A stretch of 64,000 nucleotides of DNA from RYN-122 sp963761655 (GCA_963761655.1 CAVXHI010000003.1:62001-126000), one strand, 5' to 3'. Shown: positions 10,641 to 22,415, counted from the first letter of the stretch. Notes: generated by a model not told the origin, from the sequence alone. Translations and numbers: made by a program.

Positions 10641-13403
10641 GTGATCACCCGCAGGTCGACGAGCCTGACCGGGCGCGTGGCCGCCCTGTCGCGGGTCGTG
10701 CTGGGAGCCCTGACGGCCGTGTCGCTGGTCAGCGGCGGCGTCCTGCTGGCCCTGGTGCTCGTGCAGGCCCCCCAGACCCACCGGTACACCGAGGGCTCCC
10801 GAGCGCTGCGGCTGGCGCACCTCGCCATGCTCGACCAGGAGACCGGCGTCCGGGCGTTCCTGCTCACCCGGCAGGAGGTTTTCCTCGAGCCCTACCGGCA
10901 GGGACGCGCCGACCTGCCGGGCCGGAACGCCACCGCCCGCCGGGCCTTCCGCGGTCAGCCCGACGAGGTCCGCCTGATGGCGGAGACCGAACGGCGGCAG
11001 CGGACCTGGGTCGACACGTGGGCGGTCCCGGCCCTCGGCGGCGTGCCCGCGGGCGAGTCGGTCGGCTCCTTCACCGCCCGCGGCAAGGCCCTGTTCGACT
11101 CCTACCGGGTGGCCGAGCGCGCCTCGGAGCGGCGCGGGGACCGGGTGCGCGAGCAGAGCAGCGCGCGCCAGGTGCACCTGCTGGTCTCGGGACTGGCGCT
11201 CGAGCTGCTCGTGCTGCTGCTGGCCGCCCTGCTGCTGCGCCGCCAGTTCCGGGCCCTGCGGGCCGACGTCGTCGAGCCGGTGGACGACCTCGTCAGCACG
11301 CTGGCCGACCTGCGCGAGGGGCGGCTGGAGGCGCGCTCCGGCGGCCAGGGCCCGGACGAGCTGCGCCAGGTCGGGGCCGGGCTCGACGAGCTGGCCGCGG
11401 CGCTCGCCGCCGAGAAGGTGACCGTCAAGCAGCGCGAGCGCGAGATGCTGCACGCCCGCCGCGAGGCGGAGGCCGCGACCATCGCCAAGTCGGCGTTCCT
11501 CGCGACCATGTCGCACGAGATCCGCACCCCGATGAACGCCGTCATCGGCATGACCGGGCTGCTGCTCGACACCGGGCTCGACGTCGTGCAGCGCGACTAC
11601 GTCGAGACGGTCCGCAGCAGCGGGGACGCCCTCCTCGTCATCATCAACGACATCCTGGACTTCTCGAAGATCGAGGCCGGCGAGCTCGAGCTCGAGCGCC
11701 AGCCGTTCTCGCTGCGCGAGTGCGTCGAGACGGCGCTCGACCTCGTGGCCGCGACGGCCGGGGACAAGGGGCTGGACCTCGCCGGCGTGGTGGAGGCCGA
11801 CGTCCCCGCCGTCGTCGAGGGTGACGTCACGCGGCTGCGCCAGGTGCTCGTCAACCTCCTCAGCAACGCTGTCAAGTTCACTGAGCGGGGGGAGGTCGTC
11901 CTCACCGTCACGGCCGGCCGGACCCGCGACGACGGCACCGTGGACCTGCGCCTCGACGTCCGCGACACCGGCATCGGCATCCCCGAGGACCGGCTCGACC
12001 GCCTGTTCCGCAGCTTCAGCCAGGTCGACGCCTCCACGACCCGGCAGTACGGCGGCACCGGCCTGGGCCTCGTGATCAGCCGCCGGCTCGCCGAGGCGAT
12101 GGGCGGCACCCTCACGGTCGACAGCACCCCCGGCGTCGGGACGACGTTCACCGTGCAGGTCGCCCTGGTGCCGCGGCCCGACGCCGAGGGCACGCTGGAC
12201 CGGCCGCAGGCCGCGCTCGCCGGGCGCACCGTCCTGGCCGTGGACGACAACGCCACGAACCGCCGCCTGCTCGAGGTGCAGCTGGGCGGCTGGGGGATGC
12301 GGGTCCGCTCGTTCGCCGACCCGGTCGAGGCGGTCGAGCACCTGTCCGGGGGCGCGGACTACGACCTCGTCGTGCTCGACATGCACATGCCCGGGCTCGA
12401 CGGCCTGCAGGTCGCCGAGCGGCTCCGCGCCCTGCCCCACCTCACCCGGACGCCGATGGTGCTGCTCAGCAGCCTCGGCCAGCGCCCGGCCGAGGCCGCC
12501 GGCCTCGGGCTGCTCCACCTCACCAAGCCGATCAAGGCCGTGGCCCTGCGCGAGGTGGTCAGCCGGCTGCTCGGCGACGCCGTCGACGCCGCTCCGGCCG
12601 CCGCCCCCGTCGCCCGCGGGCGGATCCGGATCCTGCTCGCCGAGGACAACGCCGTGAACCAGAAGGTCGCGACGCTGATGCTCGGCCGCCTCGGGCAGCG
12701 GCCCGACGTCGTCGGCGACGGCGTGGAGGCCCTGACCGCGCTGAAGGCGGCTCGCTACGACCTCGTGCTCATGGACGTCCAGATGCCCGTGATGGACGGC
12801 CTGGAGGCGACGCGCGAGGTGCGCCGGCTGCTCCCTCCCGAGCACCAGCCGCGGATCGTCGCGATGACGGCCGGCGCTCTCGTGGAGGACCGCGAGCGGT
12901 GCCTCGCCGCCGGCATGGACGACTACCTGTCCAAGCCGGTCAGGGCCGAGGACCTGGCCGCCGCCCTCGACCGGGCCCGCGAGGCGCTCGGCCTGCAGCA
13001 CGTCCCTCCGGAGGTCCCCGTGACGATCCCGCCGCCCGCGACCGGCGACGGTCCCGACGCCGTCGACCCGTCCGTGCTCACCGCGCTGACCGGCCGGCTC
13101 GGCGACAAGGCGTCCGCCTTCACCACCACCCTGGTCTCGACCTGGCGGACCGAGTCGACGCAGAAGCTCGTCGAGCTGGACGCCGCCGTCGCGGCCGACG
13201 ACCCGCAGGCGGTCGGTCGGGTCTGCCACGCCCTCAAGAGCGGCAGCGCGGCGCTCGGCGCGCTCCGGCTGTCCGCGCTCTGCGAGGGGCTCGAGACGCG
13301 GCTGCGGGCGGAGCAGCCGGTCGACCTGGCCGCGGCCGCCGCCGACGTCCGGAGCGCGACCGCGGCTGCGGACGCCGCGTTCGCCACCTGGTTCCCCGGC
13401 TGA
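10641..13403 (+). CDS. Hybrid sensor histidine kinase with two receivers and Hpt
   Basis: 920-residue membrane-bound phosphorelay protein. Order: TM1 (about 15-38); a CHASE3-like extracytoplasmic region with the family pattern [12 protein letters not shown]2 (about 178-198); HAMP; HisKA with phospho-His292 in SHEIRTPMN; HATPase_c with N-box [19 protein letters not shown] and GGTGLGL; receiver 1 (acceptor Asp in [12 protein letters not shown]); receiver 2 ([16 protein letters not shown], Lys in LSKPV); and a C-terminal Hpt with His in [12 protein letters not shown]. All steps of a His-Asp-His relay are therefore on one chain, but no partner response regulator is adjacent. GTG start at 10641. 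The ligand is not evident. Confidence 0.93.
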   Translation: MITRRSTSLTGRVAALSRVVLGALTAVSLVSGGVLLALVLVQAPQTHRYTEGSRALRLAHLAMLDQETGVRAFLLTRQEVFLEPYRQGRADLPGRNATARRAFRGQPDEVRLMAETERRQRTWVDTWAVPALGGVPAGESVGSFTARGKALFDSYRVAERASERRGDRVREQSSARQVHLLVSGLALELLVLLLAALLLRRQFRALRADVVEPVDDLVSTLADLREGRLEARSGGQGPDELRQVGAGLDELAAALAAEKVTVKQREREMLHARREAEAATIAKSAFLATMSHEIRTPMNAVIGMTGLLLDTGLDVVQRDYVETVRSSGDALLVIINDILDFSKIEAGELELERQPFSLRECVETALDLVAATAGDKGLDLAGVVEADVPAVVEGDVTRLRQVLVNLLSNAVKFTERGEVVLTVTAGRTRDDGTVDLRLDVRDTGIGIPEDRLDRLFRSFSQVDASTTRQYGGTGLGLVISRRLAEAMGGTLTVDSTPGVGTTFTVQVALVPRPDAEGTLDRPQAALAGRTVLAVDDNATNRRLLEVQLGGWGMRVRSFADPVEAVEHLSGGADYDLVVLDMHMPGLDGLQVAERLRALPHLTRTPMVLLSSLGQRPAEAAGLGLLHLTKPIKAVALREVVSRLLGDAVDAAPAAAPVARGRIRILLAEDNAVNQKVATLMLGRLGQRPDVVGDGVEALTALKAARYDLVLMDVQMPVMDGLEATREVRRLLPPEHQPRIVAMTAGALVEDRERCLAAGMDDYLSKPVRAEDLAAALDRAREALGLQHVPPEVPVTIPPPATGDGPDAVDPSVLTALTGRLGDKASAFTTTLVSTWRTESTQKLVELDAAVAADDPQAVGRVCHALKSGSAALGALRLSALCEGLETRLRAEQPVDLAAAAADVRSATAAADAAFATWFPG

Positions 13404-13423
13404 GACCGCTGCCGCCGGTCGTC

Positions 13424-14215
13424 GTGCCGTTCCCGGTGCGGGTGCCGTGGTCGGCCGCGCCCGGACCGCGGCCGCTCGGGGACGCGCCCGCCGTGGTGCT
13501 CGACGACGCCCACCCTGCCGCGCTCGCCCGGCGCCGGGAGCGGCTGGCCGCGGACCGCGACGGCGTCCTGGTCCGCTCCGGCTCCTGCGACGAGGGACTG
13601 GGCGCCGCGCTGCGCTGTGCCTTCGCGCTGCTGCCCTGGGCTCCGGCGCCCGAGGGCGGCTGGGCGGAGCTGGCCGAGGCGTGGCTGCTCGCCTGCAGCG
13701 ACGACCTCGTGGTGCTCCGCCGCACCGGTTCGGGCGCGGTGGTCGCCGAGCTGCTCGCGGTGGCGTTCCCGAGCGGCTGGTCCCCGCGGGAGCGGCGCGG
13801 CGCCTCGCTGGCGGAGCTGCACGCCCCGGTGGCCGACGGGGCGCGGCTGCGGCGGGCGACCGGCGCGCTGTCGGAGGCGCTGCTGACCAAGGGCCCGTAC
13901 GTGCAGTACGTCTGGGGCCTGGACCCGTCGGGGCGCCTGGACCGCGACCCCTCCGCACCCGACGCCGAGCCGCCGTCCTGCCCGCCCCCGGAGCGGTGGT
14001 GGCTGCGGGTGGAGCGCCAGACCACGGTGCCCCTCGGGGACCGCGCGCTGTTCACGATCCGGCCCTACCTGCAGCCCCTGACGGCGCTCCCGCCCGAGCA
14101 GCGGGGCGTGCTGGCGGACGCTCTGGCGTCGATGTCGGAGGAGGCGGTCGCCTACAAGGGGCTGACAGGGGTGCGGGACGCGCTGGTTCAGTTCTGCCGA
14201 GGGTCCTCGGGGTAG
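13424..14215 (+). CDS. DUF3445 haem-dependent oxidative N-demethylase-like protein
   Basis: About 263 residues. The C-terminal half has the DUF3445 hallmarks: WWLRVERQTTVPL, then ALFTIRPYLQPLTALPPEQR, with a preceding TKGPYVQYVWGLDPSG segment. Some members of this family are haem-dependent oxidative N-demethylases of small methylamines; the substrate here is unknown. The start is uncertain: the frame is open through the kinase gene, and GTG 13424 is the first candidate after the kinase stop (13403) that matches the usual N-terminal VPFPVRVPW pattern, but it has no ribosome site. The 3' end overlaps the convergent yqgE-like gene by 28 bp. Confidence 0.8.
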   Translation: MPFPVRVPWSAAPGPRPLGDAPAVVLDDAHPAALARRRERLAADRDGVLVRSGSCDEGLGAALRCAFALLPWAPAPEGGWAELAEAWLLACSDDLVVLRRTGSGAVVAELLAVAFPSGWSPRERRGASLAELHAPVADGARLRRATGALSEALLTKGPYVQYVWGLDPSGRLDRDPSAPDAEPPSCPPPERWWLRVERQTTVPLGDRALFTIRPYLQPLTALPPEQRGVLADALASMSEEAVAYKGLTGVRDALVQFCRGSSG

Positions 14216-14744
14216 GTCGAGACGAGGCTGAGGGTGCCGCCCTGGCGGCGCAGCACCTGCCGCCACAACCGGTCCGGCTCGGTCGAGAACGGGTCGCCCG
14301 GCAGGCTGTCGAGCACCCACCACGAGCCCTCCTCGACCTCCCCCTCGAGCTGCCCCGGCGACCAGCCGGCGCACCCGGAGAAGATCCGGAGCCGCTGGAC
14401 CAGGGGCGCGACGGCGTCGGGAGCGGCGTCGAGGTCGACGGTCGCGAGCAGCGGGGCCGACGGCAGCGGTGCCACCGTCGGGCCGTCCGCCCCGGGGCGC
14501 AGCCGCCCGAGGCAGATCGCGGCCTCCGGCGAGACCGGCCCGCCGACGAAGACCCGCTCGGGGGCCGCGACGAGGTCCTGCCAGCCCGGCAGGACCTCGT
14601 CGACGTCGGTGCCGCTCGGCCGCGTGACGACGACGCCCAGGGCGCCGTCGTCGTCGCTGTGCTGGAGCAGGAGCACGACGCTCCGCGCGAACGTCGGCTC
14701 CGTGAGCTCCGGCGTCGCGACGAGCAGCCGCCCTGCCCAGCTCA

Positions 14745-14745
<1 letters not shown>
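14188..14745 (-). CDS. YqgE/AlgH family protein (UPF0301)
   Basis: 185 residues, the standard length of the family. The signature GRLLVATPELTEPTFARSVV, the HSDDDGALGVVVTRP stretch and the later GCAGWSPGQLEGEV motif identify YqgE/AlgH. The molecular function is unresolved. The GTG start shares its G with the TAG stop of typA (TAGTG, 14743-14747), so it is probably translationally coupled to typA. Its tail overlaps the DUF3445 gene on the other strand. Confidence 0.9.
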
Positions 14746-16607
<1,862 letters not shown>

Positions 16608-16867
16608 AGCAGTACTCCTGGTCATCGGCTGGGGAACGGCCGAGCAGACTGCCGGCACCCCGAGTCTACGGCGAGCGCTCTTCGCGGGGCTCGAGCCGAT
16701 CCGGAGGGCTCGGGGGCGACCCGTTCCCGGCCGACAGGGCGTGGTCACGCCCTCGGTGACGCAGGGCGCCGCCGCCGATCGCGCCAGCAGGATCGGCCAC
16801 CGGCGGGGTCGGCCCACGCGTGACGGGCAGGACGTCCGGCGTCAGGGCTGACAGCCGCAAGCGGCAC

Positions 16868-17146
16868 CTACCGTCGAGCGCGTCCGCGACGGAGCCGGAC
16901 GAAGACTGGCCCGGCCAAGGCCCCAAGGACTGGCCCCAGGAAGATCGGCCACTGACTTCCCTGTCCGCTCGCGACCAGCACCAGGACGAGGAGCAGGGAG
17001 ACGCATCCGGCGACGACCAGGACCATGAGCAGGTGACGATTGCTCCCTGGCTCCGGTGCAGGGTCGGTCAGACCGAAGCCCACGCGCCGCTTGAGTAGAG
17101 CGTCGACACGGTCGTCTAGTCGCTGGGTCCACTTCGCGGAGGCCAT
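16868..17146 (-). CDS. Small membrane protein of unknown function
   Basis: 92 residues: a charged N-terminal third (TQRLDDRVDALLKRR), two hydrophobic segments (LLMVLVVAGCVSLLLVLVLVA; WPIFLGPVLGALAGPVFV) and a basic tail RLRRGRARR. Codon use is less GC-extreme than that of most neighbours and the flanks are comparatively AT-rich, hinting at acquired DNA. No family recognised. The ATG start at 17146 gives a sensible topology (both ends cytoplasmic). Confidence 0.55.
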   Translation of the reverse strand: MASAKWTQRLDDRVDALLKRRVGFGLTDPAPEPGSNRHLLMVLVVAGCVSLLLVLVLVASGQGSQWPIFLGPVLGALAGPVFVRLRRGRARR

Positions 17147-17194
17147 GCGTACAAGGTTGCAAACCTCAGCGAGAACGGCACATACCTTCCGGCG

Positions 17195-17503
17195 TTAGAA
17201 GTCACTCGCAGACAGGGCTTGTAGCGCGAAAGCAACGCCACCCAGCAGGAACACGACGCCCGCGCCTCGAACCACGCGCACATCGCCGAAAATCGGGGGT
17301 GAGAAGCGGCTCTTACCTGCCTTCGCGGCAACCTCACTCGTCATGCCGAAGAGGTTCATTAGGAGGCAGAGCCCGTACAGAGCCAGCATGACCCCGATGG
17401 CCGTGAAAGGGAGCCGGAGGTGATTGGGCGCGATGAAGAAGAGGACGAGCACAACCCCGAACACGGCGACATACAGGCCCTGGAACCAGCGCAGCGGAGT
17501 CAC
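17195..17503 (-). CDS. Small membrane protein, three helices
   Basis: 102 residues from GTG 17503 (a TTG at 17512 is also in frame). Hydrophobic segments: GLYVAVFGVVLVLFFIAP, FTAIGVMLALYGLCLLMNLFGM and VVFLLGGVAFALQAL. It lies in the same less GC-rich patch as the 16868-17146 gene and just beyond the DUF222/HNH gene. No known family recognised. Neither start has a convincing ribosome site, so the exact N-terminus is open. Confidence 0.55.
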   Translation of the reverse strand: MTPLRWFQGLYVAVFGVVLVLFFIAPNHLRLPFTAIGVMLALYGLCLLMNLFGMTSEVAAKAGKSRFSPPIFGDVRVVRGAGVVFLLGGVAFALQALSASDF

Positions 17504-17549
17504 GCCTGGCAACGTAGCCGCACGGTGGTAGAAGGCCCGCTAGGGCCGG

Positions 17550-18909
17550 CTACGGCACACCGGGTAGGGGCGGCAGCGTCGTGCCGGGCGGCACGGGTGG
17601 TGGAGCCGTCCGATGTGGTCGTCGTCGGTAGACGCCTCCGCCGGGGCTGGTCCACCGGACGGTGCCGTCGTCGGTGGTGCGGGTGGTCCAGCCGGTGTGC
17701 TTGGCGCGGTGCCAGTGGCGGCTCAGGTCCTGCAGGTTGGTCTCGTCGGTCTGGCCCAGCGGCCAGGGGAGGCGGTGGTCGCGGTCGGTGCGTCGGGCGG
17801 GGGTGCTGTCGCCGGGGAACACGCTGGTGACGTCTCGGAGGTCGACCAGCCGGCCAAGGGCTGCGCACGGGACGTAGCCGGGCTCGGCGAGGTCCGGGAG
17901 CGTGCTGGCGGTCGTGGCCATGTCGACCAGTGCCCGGCGGAGCGCCGCGGGCCCGGTCCGGGTCGCCCTTGACCCAGGCTGCTCGGCGTAGGGGCGGCTG
18001 GGCGGTGAGGACCTCGCCGGTGCGGCTGTCGACGCACGCCTTCACCAGATCAGCCTGCGGCAGCAGTCCCCGGGCCTGGTCGGCGCCGATCGGCCCGTAC
18101 CCGGCCAGCACCGCCGGGCAGTCCGACAGTCCGAGCGCGACGGCGGCGGGCATCGCCAGGCCGACGGTCCAGACCGGGGCGGCGGCCAGGGCGTGCACGT
18201 CGACGGCCTTCTCGACGGGGCACTCGATCACCGCCTGGACGCTGACCCGGTCGCACCCGAGGGCGTGCAGCAGCCCGGCGACCTGCTTCTGCCCCTCGGT
18301 CAGCTCCTCGGTGAACGTCATCGCGGCCGCCCGGCCCCGCAGCGCAGTCAGCACCGTCGCGCCCTCGGTCGCCGTGCACCCCAGGACGAGGTCGGCCATC
18401 CCGTCGGGCTGCGGCCGCAGGCGCGCCCCGGCGGTCCGGCGGGCAGCCTCGTGCCGGCGTCGGGCGGCGTCCGGGTCGACCGTGATCGCCGCCCGCCGGG
18501 CAGAGGCCCGCAGCTGCGACGGCGTCCCGTCCAGGACGCCATCATCAGCCGGCCCGTCCAGCACCTCGGCGAGGACCGCCGCGGCATGGGGAGCGGACAG
18601 CGGCTCGACCTCCGCCAGCAGCGACAGTGCGTGCGGCACCCCGAGCAGCCCGACCTCCAGGGCCGCGAGCAACCGGGGGAACGACACCAGCCGCAGCGCC
18701 TGACCCAGCCGGTCCGCACCGGTCTGCGGCGACACGTGCAGCAGGCACGCGACCTCACCGGACACGAACTCCCGGTGCTCCGGCAACGACACCCGCCACA
18801 GCTCGACCAGGGCCTTCTGCTCCGCCACGAACGCTGCCGCCGAGGCCCGGGCAGCAGCGCGGACCGCCGCGCACTGGCTCCGCGTCGACCCGAACAACGT
18901 CCCTGACAT
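17550..18909 (-). pseudogene. DUF222 / HNH endonuclease protein, frameshifted
   Basis: Member of the DUF222 plus HNH family, multicopy in actinobacteria and possibly mobile; the cellular role is unclear. The N-terminal 300 residues are the DUF222 part (SGEVACLLHVSPQTGADRLG, then the PDAARRRHEAAR region). Around 17948-17956 one extra base in the GGGCCC/GCGG run shifts the frame. Corrected, the text reads GDPDRAAALRRALVDM and continues to the HNH motif TDRDHRLPWPLGQTDETNLQ with SRHWHRAKH, ending at 17550 (about 452 residues). ATG start at 18909. The break is probably an assembly error, since both halves are intact, but this family also decays often. Confidence 0.8.
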
Positions 18910-19201
18910 GACCCGAACCTACGACCCGGGTCCGACAGTCCTGGACGAGAAAGACCAGGTCGGAGCACGTGCCAGTCAGCCCAGGGCGAACAGGGAGCCG
19001 GGCACACGCCCGACGGGCGGGGATGCGTCGAGCGGGCCCGCGGCAGGAGTCGGGACGGACGGAGGCAGGCGCCACGGAGGTCGAGGCCGGCGCCACAGGG
19101 GGCGGCGACGGCAGCGGCGGCGCGGCGGGGCGGCCTCCCGGCGCCCCCTGGGAACGAGCGTCGCGGGTGCACCTGCCCCAGGGAGCGGGCAGACCGCCGT
19201 C

Positions 19202-19738
19202 ATGAGCGACTACACGGACCCCGCCCTCCGCGAGGCGGTCAAGGCCGAGGTCCTGGCCGGCGACAAGGGCGGCCGGCCCGGGCAGTGGAGCGCCCGCAAG
19301 GCGCAGCTGGTGGCGCGCCTCTACAAGGAGCGCGGCGGGGACTACGTGGGCGACAAGGACGAGACCGCCCAGCACCTGGACCGGTGGACCGAGGAGCAGT
19401 GGCAGACCGCCGACGGCGACGCCCAGGCCCGCGACGGCGACACCACCCACCGGTACCTGCCGAAGGAGGCGTGGGACCGCCTCACCGACGCCGAGAAGGC
19501 CGAGGCGGACCGCACCAAGGTCGCCGGCGACGGGCAGTTCGTCGAGAACCCGGATGCCGCGAAGCAGGCCGGGCGGGCGGCCCGCGAGCCGTGGACCGGC
19601 TACGACGAGCAGACGGTGCCCCAGGTGAGGGCGGCCCTGCGCGACCACCCGCGGGCGGTCGAGGCGGTGCGGGCGCACGAGACCGCGCACAAGGGCCGCA
19701 AGGGCGTCCTGGAGGCCCTGGAGCAGCCGCCCGGGTGA
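19202..19738 (+). CDS. DUF5872-like protein of unknown function
   Basis: 178 residues, hydrophilic, no signal peptide or membrane segment. The order TDPALREAVKAEVLAGDKGG, QWSARKAQLVARLYKERGG and then RYLPKEAWDRLTDAEKAEAD matches what I recall of DUF5872 proteins, which are uncharacterised. The C-terminal part has a simple HETAHKGRKG stretch; HETAH is not in an obvious metalloprotease context. ATG 19202. It is followed 13 bp later by the adenylate cyclase on the same strand. Confidence 0.7.
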   Translation: MSDYTDPALREAVKAEVLAGDKGGRPGQWSARKAQLVARLYKERGGDYVGDKDETAQHLDRWTEEQWQTADGDAQARDGDTTHRYLPKEAWDRLTDAEKAEADRTKVAGDGQFVENPDAAKQAGRAAREPWTGYDEQTVPQVRAALRDHPRAVEAVRAHETAHKGRKGVLEALEQPPG

Positions 19739-19751
19739 CAGGCTGCGCGGC

Positions 19752-20831
19752 GTGGACGACGTCTGGGTGCGCGCGGGGCTGCTGACCCCCGGCGACGACG
19801 CCCGGCGCGACCTCCTGGTCTGGCTCGACGGCCGCGGCGTCCGGCTCGAGGAGATGGTCCAGGCGCACGCGGCGGGGCGGCTGTTCGCCCTGGCCGGCGA
19901 CCGCGAGATCACCCTGCCCGGGCCGCGCCGCACCGTGCCGGACGCCGCCGTCGAGCTCGGTGCCGACGAGGGGCTCCTGCGCCGGGCCTGGCTCGCCCTC
20001 GGGCTGCCCGACCCGACCGGACCCGTCCTGCACGAGGCCGACGTCGAGGGCCTGCGGACCCTGGTCGCGGTGGCCGGCCTGGTCGGGGAGCAGACCGCGC
20101 TGGCCCTCGCCCGGGTGCTCGGCGCCGGTCTCGCCCGCCTCGCCGACGCCGAGAGCTCGGCCCTGCGGCAGGCCGCCGACATCGATCTGGCCGCCACCGG
20201 CAGCGAGCTGCGGACCGCGCAGGCCTGGCAGGCGGTCGCCGCCCTGGTCCCCCGGGTCGGGTCCCTGCTCGACGCCGCCCACCGGCACCACGTCGAGGCC
20301 GCCCGGCGCCACTGGGAGCAGGTCGTCGTCGACGGGACCGTCCGCAGCGGCGTCGGGTTCGCCGACCTGTCCGGCTTCACGGCGCTCACCGAGCGGGCCA
20401 CCCTGCCCGAGCTCGGCGCCCTGCTCAGCGCCTTCGACGCGACCGCGCAGGACGTGGTCCAGGCCGGCGGCGGACGGCTGGTGAAGTTCCTCGGCGACGC
20501 CGTCATGTTCGTGGCGTCCTCCCCCGACGACCTCGCCGGGATCGCCCTCGACCTCGTCTCCCACGCCCGGGCCGCCGAGGCGGGCCTGCAGCTCCGGGCC
20601 GCCGTCGCTGCGGGGGAGCTCGTGGCGCAGGAGGGCGACTGGTACGGCCGGCCGGTGAACCTCGCCGCCCGCCTCGTGGCGGTCGCGCAGCCCGGGCAGG
20701 TGCTCGCGGCGACCGACCCGGCCCTGCGGCTGTCCCCGGCCTTCCGCACGCGGGCGCAGCCCCCGGTGGCCCTGCGCGGGGTCGACGCCCCGGTCACGGC
20801 GTACGACGTCAGGCGCGCCCAGCGGTCATGA
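19752..20831 (+). CDS. Class III adenylate cyclase
   Basis: 359 residues. The N-terminal about 180 residues are helical with no membrane segment and resemble the regulatory region of soluble mycobacterial-type cyclases. The C-terminal catalytic domain has the first metal Asp in FADLSGFTALTE (about residue 205), substrate Lys and second metal Asp in LVKFLGDAVM, and the transition-state Asn/Arg in WYGRPVNLAARL. The complete set predicts an active ATP-specific enzyme. GTG start at 19752. A Crp-like palindrome elsewhere in the window (44341-44356) gives cAMP signalling some local context, but that link is inference. Confidence 0.9.
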   Translation: MDDVWVRAGLLTPGDDARRDLLVWLDGRGVRLEEMVQAHAAGRLFALAGDREITLPGPRRTVPDAAVELGADEGLLRRAWLALGLPDPTGPVLHEADVEGLRTLVAVAGLVGEQTALALARVLGAGLARLADAESSALRQAADIDLAATGSELRTAQAWQAVAALVPRVGSLLDAAHRHHVEAARRHWEQVVVDGTVRSGVGFADLSGFTALTERATLPELGALLSAFDATAQDVVQAGGGRLVKFLGDAVMFVASSPDDLAGIALDLVSHARAAEAGLQLRAAVAAGELVAQEGDWYGRPVNLAARLVAVAQPGQVLAATDPALRLSPAFRTRAQPPVALRGVDAPVTAYDVRRAQRS

Positions 20832-20834
20832 CCG

Positions 20835-20854
20835 GCGACCCCGCTACGGGTCGC
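20835..20854. terminator. Hairpin between convergent cyclase and MutT genes
   Basis: GCGACCC (20835-20841) and GGGTCGC (20848-20854) form a perfect 7-bp stem with a 6-base loop in the 39-bp gap between two tail-to-tail genes. It probably acts as a bidirectional terminator. There is no T run, which is common in such GC-rich genomes. Confidence 0.55.
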
Positions 20855-20870
20855 GGGGCCGCCGCAGGCG

Positions 20871-21251
20871 TCAGAGGAGCCCGCGGAGCGCCTCGACCAC
20901 GGGGGCGTCGACGGGGATCCACGGCACGTCGTCGAGCTCGGCGAGGGACAGCCAGCGGTGCGCATCGTGGTCGACCAGCGCGGGCTCGCCGACGGCGGTG
21001 CACCGGTAGACCCGGAGCACGAGGGCGTCGCCGACGGGGACGTCGCCGCCGACCCGCTCCCCCACCCGGGCCTCGACGCCGAGCTCCTCGCGCAGCTCCC
21101 GCACCAGCGCCTCGACGTCGGACTCGCCCGGCTCGACCTTCCCCCCGGGGAACTCCCACAGCCCTGCCAGCGACGGCGGCCCCGTCCGGCGGCTCGCCAG
21201 CACCCGGCCGTCGCGCACCAGGGCCGCCCCGACCACCCCGCGCCGCTCCAC
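20871..21251 (-). CDS. MutT-like NUDIX hydrolase
   Basis: 126 residues, a single NUDIX domain. The box is complete: GGKVEPGESDVEALVRELRE followed by ELG. The N-terminal GAALVRDGRVLASRRTGP and the GLWEFPGGK lead-in are typical of MutT/8-oxo-dGTP diphosphatase-type nucleotide sanitisers, though CTP pyrophosphohydrolase activity cannot be excluded. GTG start at 21251. It is divergent from the pterin dehydratase gene with 17 bp between the starts. Confidence 0.9.
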   Translation of the reverse strand: MERRGVVGAALVRDGRVLASRRTGPPSLAGLWEFPGGKVEPGESDVEALVRELREELGVEARVGERVGGDVPVGDALVLRVYRCTAVGEPALVDHDAHRWLSLAELDDVPWIPVDAPVVEALRGLL

Positions 21252-21268
21252 GGCCGCAGACTAGAGCG

Positions 21269-21568
21269 GTGCGCACCCCCCTGACCGCCGCCCAGCTGGC
21301 CGAGGCCCTCGACACCCTCCCGGCCTGGTCCGGCGACACCTCGCGGATCAGCCGCACCGCCCGCCTCGACGACGTCCTGCGGGCCGCCGTGGCCGAGACC
21401 GCCGACGCCCTGGACCACCACCCCGTGCTCGAGGAGCAGCCCGACGGCAGCACCCGGCTCGTGCTCTGGACGCACGTCCGCGACGCCGTCACCGACCTCG
21501 ACGTCGCCCTGGCGGTGCGCCTGGACACGGTGCTGGACCAGGCGCTGGACCAGGCGCCCGGTGGGTGA
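21269..21568 (+). CDS. Pterin-4-alpha-carbinolamine dehydratase
   Basis: 99 residues, the normal size of the PCD/DCoH family, which dehydrates 4a-hydroxytetrahydrobiopterin. The active-site histidine pair is present in ETADALDHHPVLE, and the later conserved WTHVRDAVTDLDVALAVRLD matches the family's TH..GG/D region. GTG start at 21269. Its stop lies inside the start of the next gene (GTGGGTGA, 8-bp overlap), so the two are coupled. No aromatic amino acid hydroxylase is visible nearby. Confidence 0.85.
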   Translation: MRTPLTAAQLAEALDTLPAWSGDTSRISRTARLDDVLRAAVAETADALDHHPVLEEQPDGSTRLVLWTHVRDAVTDLDVALAVRLDTVLDQALDQAPGG

Positions 21569-22415
21569 GCAGGTCGCCCGCCTGCTCGCCGGGCCGCCGC
21601 CGTACGGCGAGGTGCCCCCGCCCGGTCCGGTGACCGCGACGGCGCGGCTGGCGCGGCCGGCGTCGTTCGGCCTGGACGCGACGGTCCGCTCCGGCGCGAC
21701 CGTCCTGCTGCCCCCGGCGTCGTACGACGGGCACCGGCTCGCGCTGCGGCTGCCCGGCGGGGTGGTGCGGGTCGACGCCGACCTCGTCGTCGAGGGTGGC
21801 GGGCCCGCCGCGGAGGTGGTGCGCCGGGTGCTCGGCCTCGACGACGACCTCACCGGCCTGCACGAGGCCTGCGCCCGGGTGCCGTCCCTGGCGTGGGTCC
21901 TGCCGCTCGGGGCCGGGCGCGTGCTCCGCGCTCCCACGGTGTGGGAGGACCTGGTGAAGCTCCTGCTGTCGACCCGGACCTCGCTGCGCGGAGCCCGCTC
22001 CTCGGTCGCGGCGCTGGTCGGCTCCGGCCCGTTCCCGACACCCGACGACGTCGCCCGGCGGCCCGACCTGCCCGGCGGCTACCGCGCCCCGTGGCTGCGG
22101 GCCCTGGCCCGGGCCGTCGCGGACGGGGACGTCGACCCGGAGACGTGGCACGACCTGGACGACGACGTCGTGCAGGCCCGGGTGCGGGAGCTCCCCGGCC
22201 TCGGCCCGTTCAGCGCGGCGTCGCTGCTCCCGCTCCTCGGACGCCCCCGGCCGCTGCTGCTCGACGGGTGGCTCGCCCGCGAGGTGCCCGACGCGCAGGA
22301 GCGGTTCGGGCACCTCGGCCGGTGGGCCGGGACCTGCCTGTGGCTGGAGGTCTGCGGGCGGTGGCTCGCGCCTACTCGCTCTCGATCCCGAACGGGTCGC
22401 CCACCAGCGGGATGA
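21561..22415 (+). CDS. HhH-GPD DNA glycosylase-like protein
   Basis: 284 residues. The N-terminal part (about 15-120) looks like the beta-rich domain of AlkA/OGG-type enzymes. The C-terminal helical domain has the helix-hairpin-helix LPGLGPFSAASLLPLLG followed by PLLLDGWLAR, whose Asp sits where the catalytic Asp of the superfamily is expected. WEDLVKLLLSTRTSL fits the first conserved helix of the glycosylase fold. Likely base-excision repair of alkylated or oxidised bases; the specificity is not clear. GTG start overlaps the preceding gene, and the 3' end overlaps the convergent subtilase by 44 bp. Confidence 0.75.
   Translation: MGEQVARLLAGPPPYGEVPPPGPVTATARLARPASFGLDATVRSGATVLLPPASYDGHRLALRLPGGVVRVDADLVVEGGGPAAEVVRRVLGLDDDLTGLHEACARVPSLAWVLPLGAGRVLRAPTVWEDLVKLLLSTRTSLRGARSSVAALVGSGPFPTPDDVARRPDLPGGYRAPWLRALARAVADGDVDPETWHDLDDDVVQARVRELPGLGPFSAASLLPLLGRPRPLLLDGWLAREVPDAQERFGHLGRWAGTCLWLEVCGRWLAPTRSRSRTGRPPAG

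Noticed and set aside
16621..16867. Possible RNA gene or riboswitch upstream of typA
   Set aside because: No recognisable conserved motif or strong structure beyond the ribosome site at 16615-16620.
19660..19700. HETAH in the DUF5872-like protein as a zinc protease site
   Set aside because: It is close to the C-terminus in a Lys/Gly-rich tail without the downstream third ligand or a protease fold.
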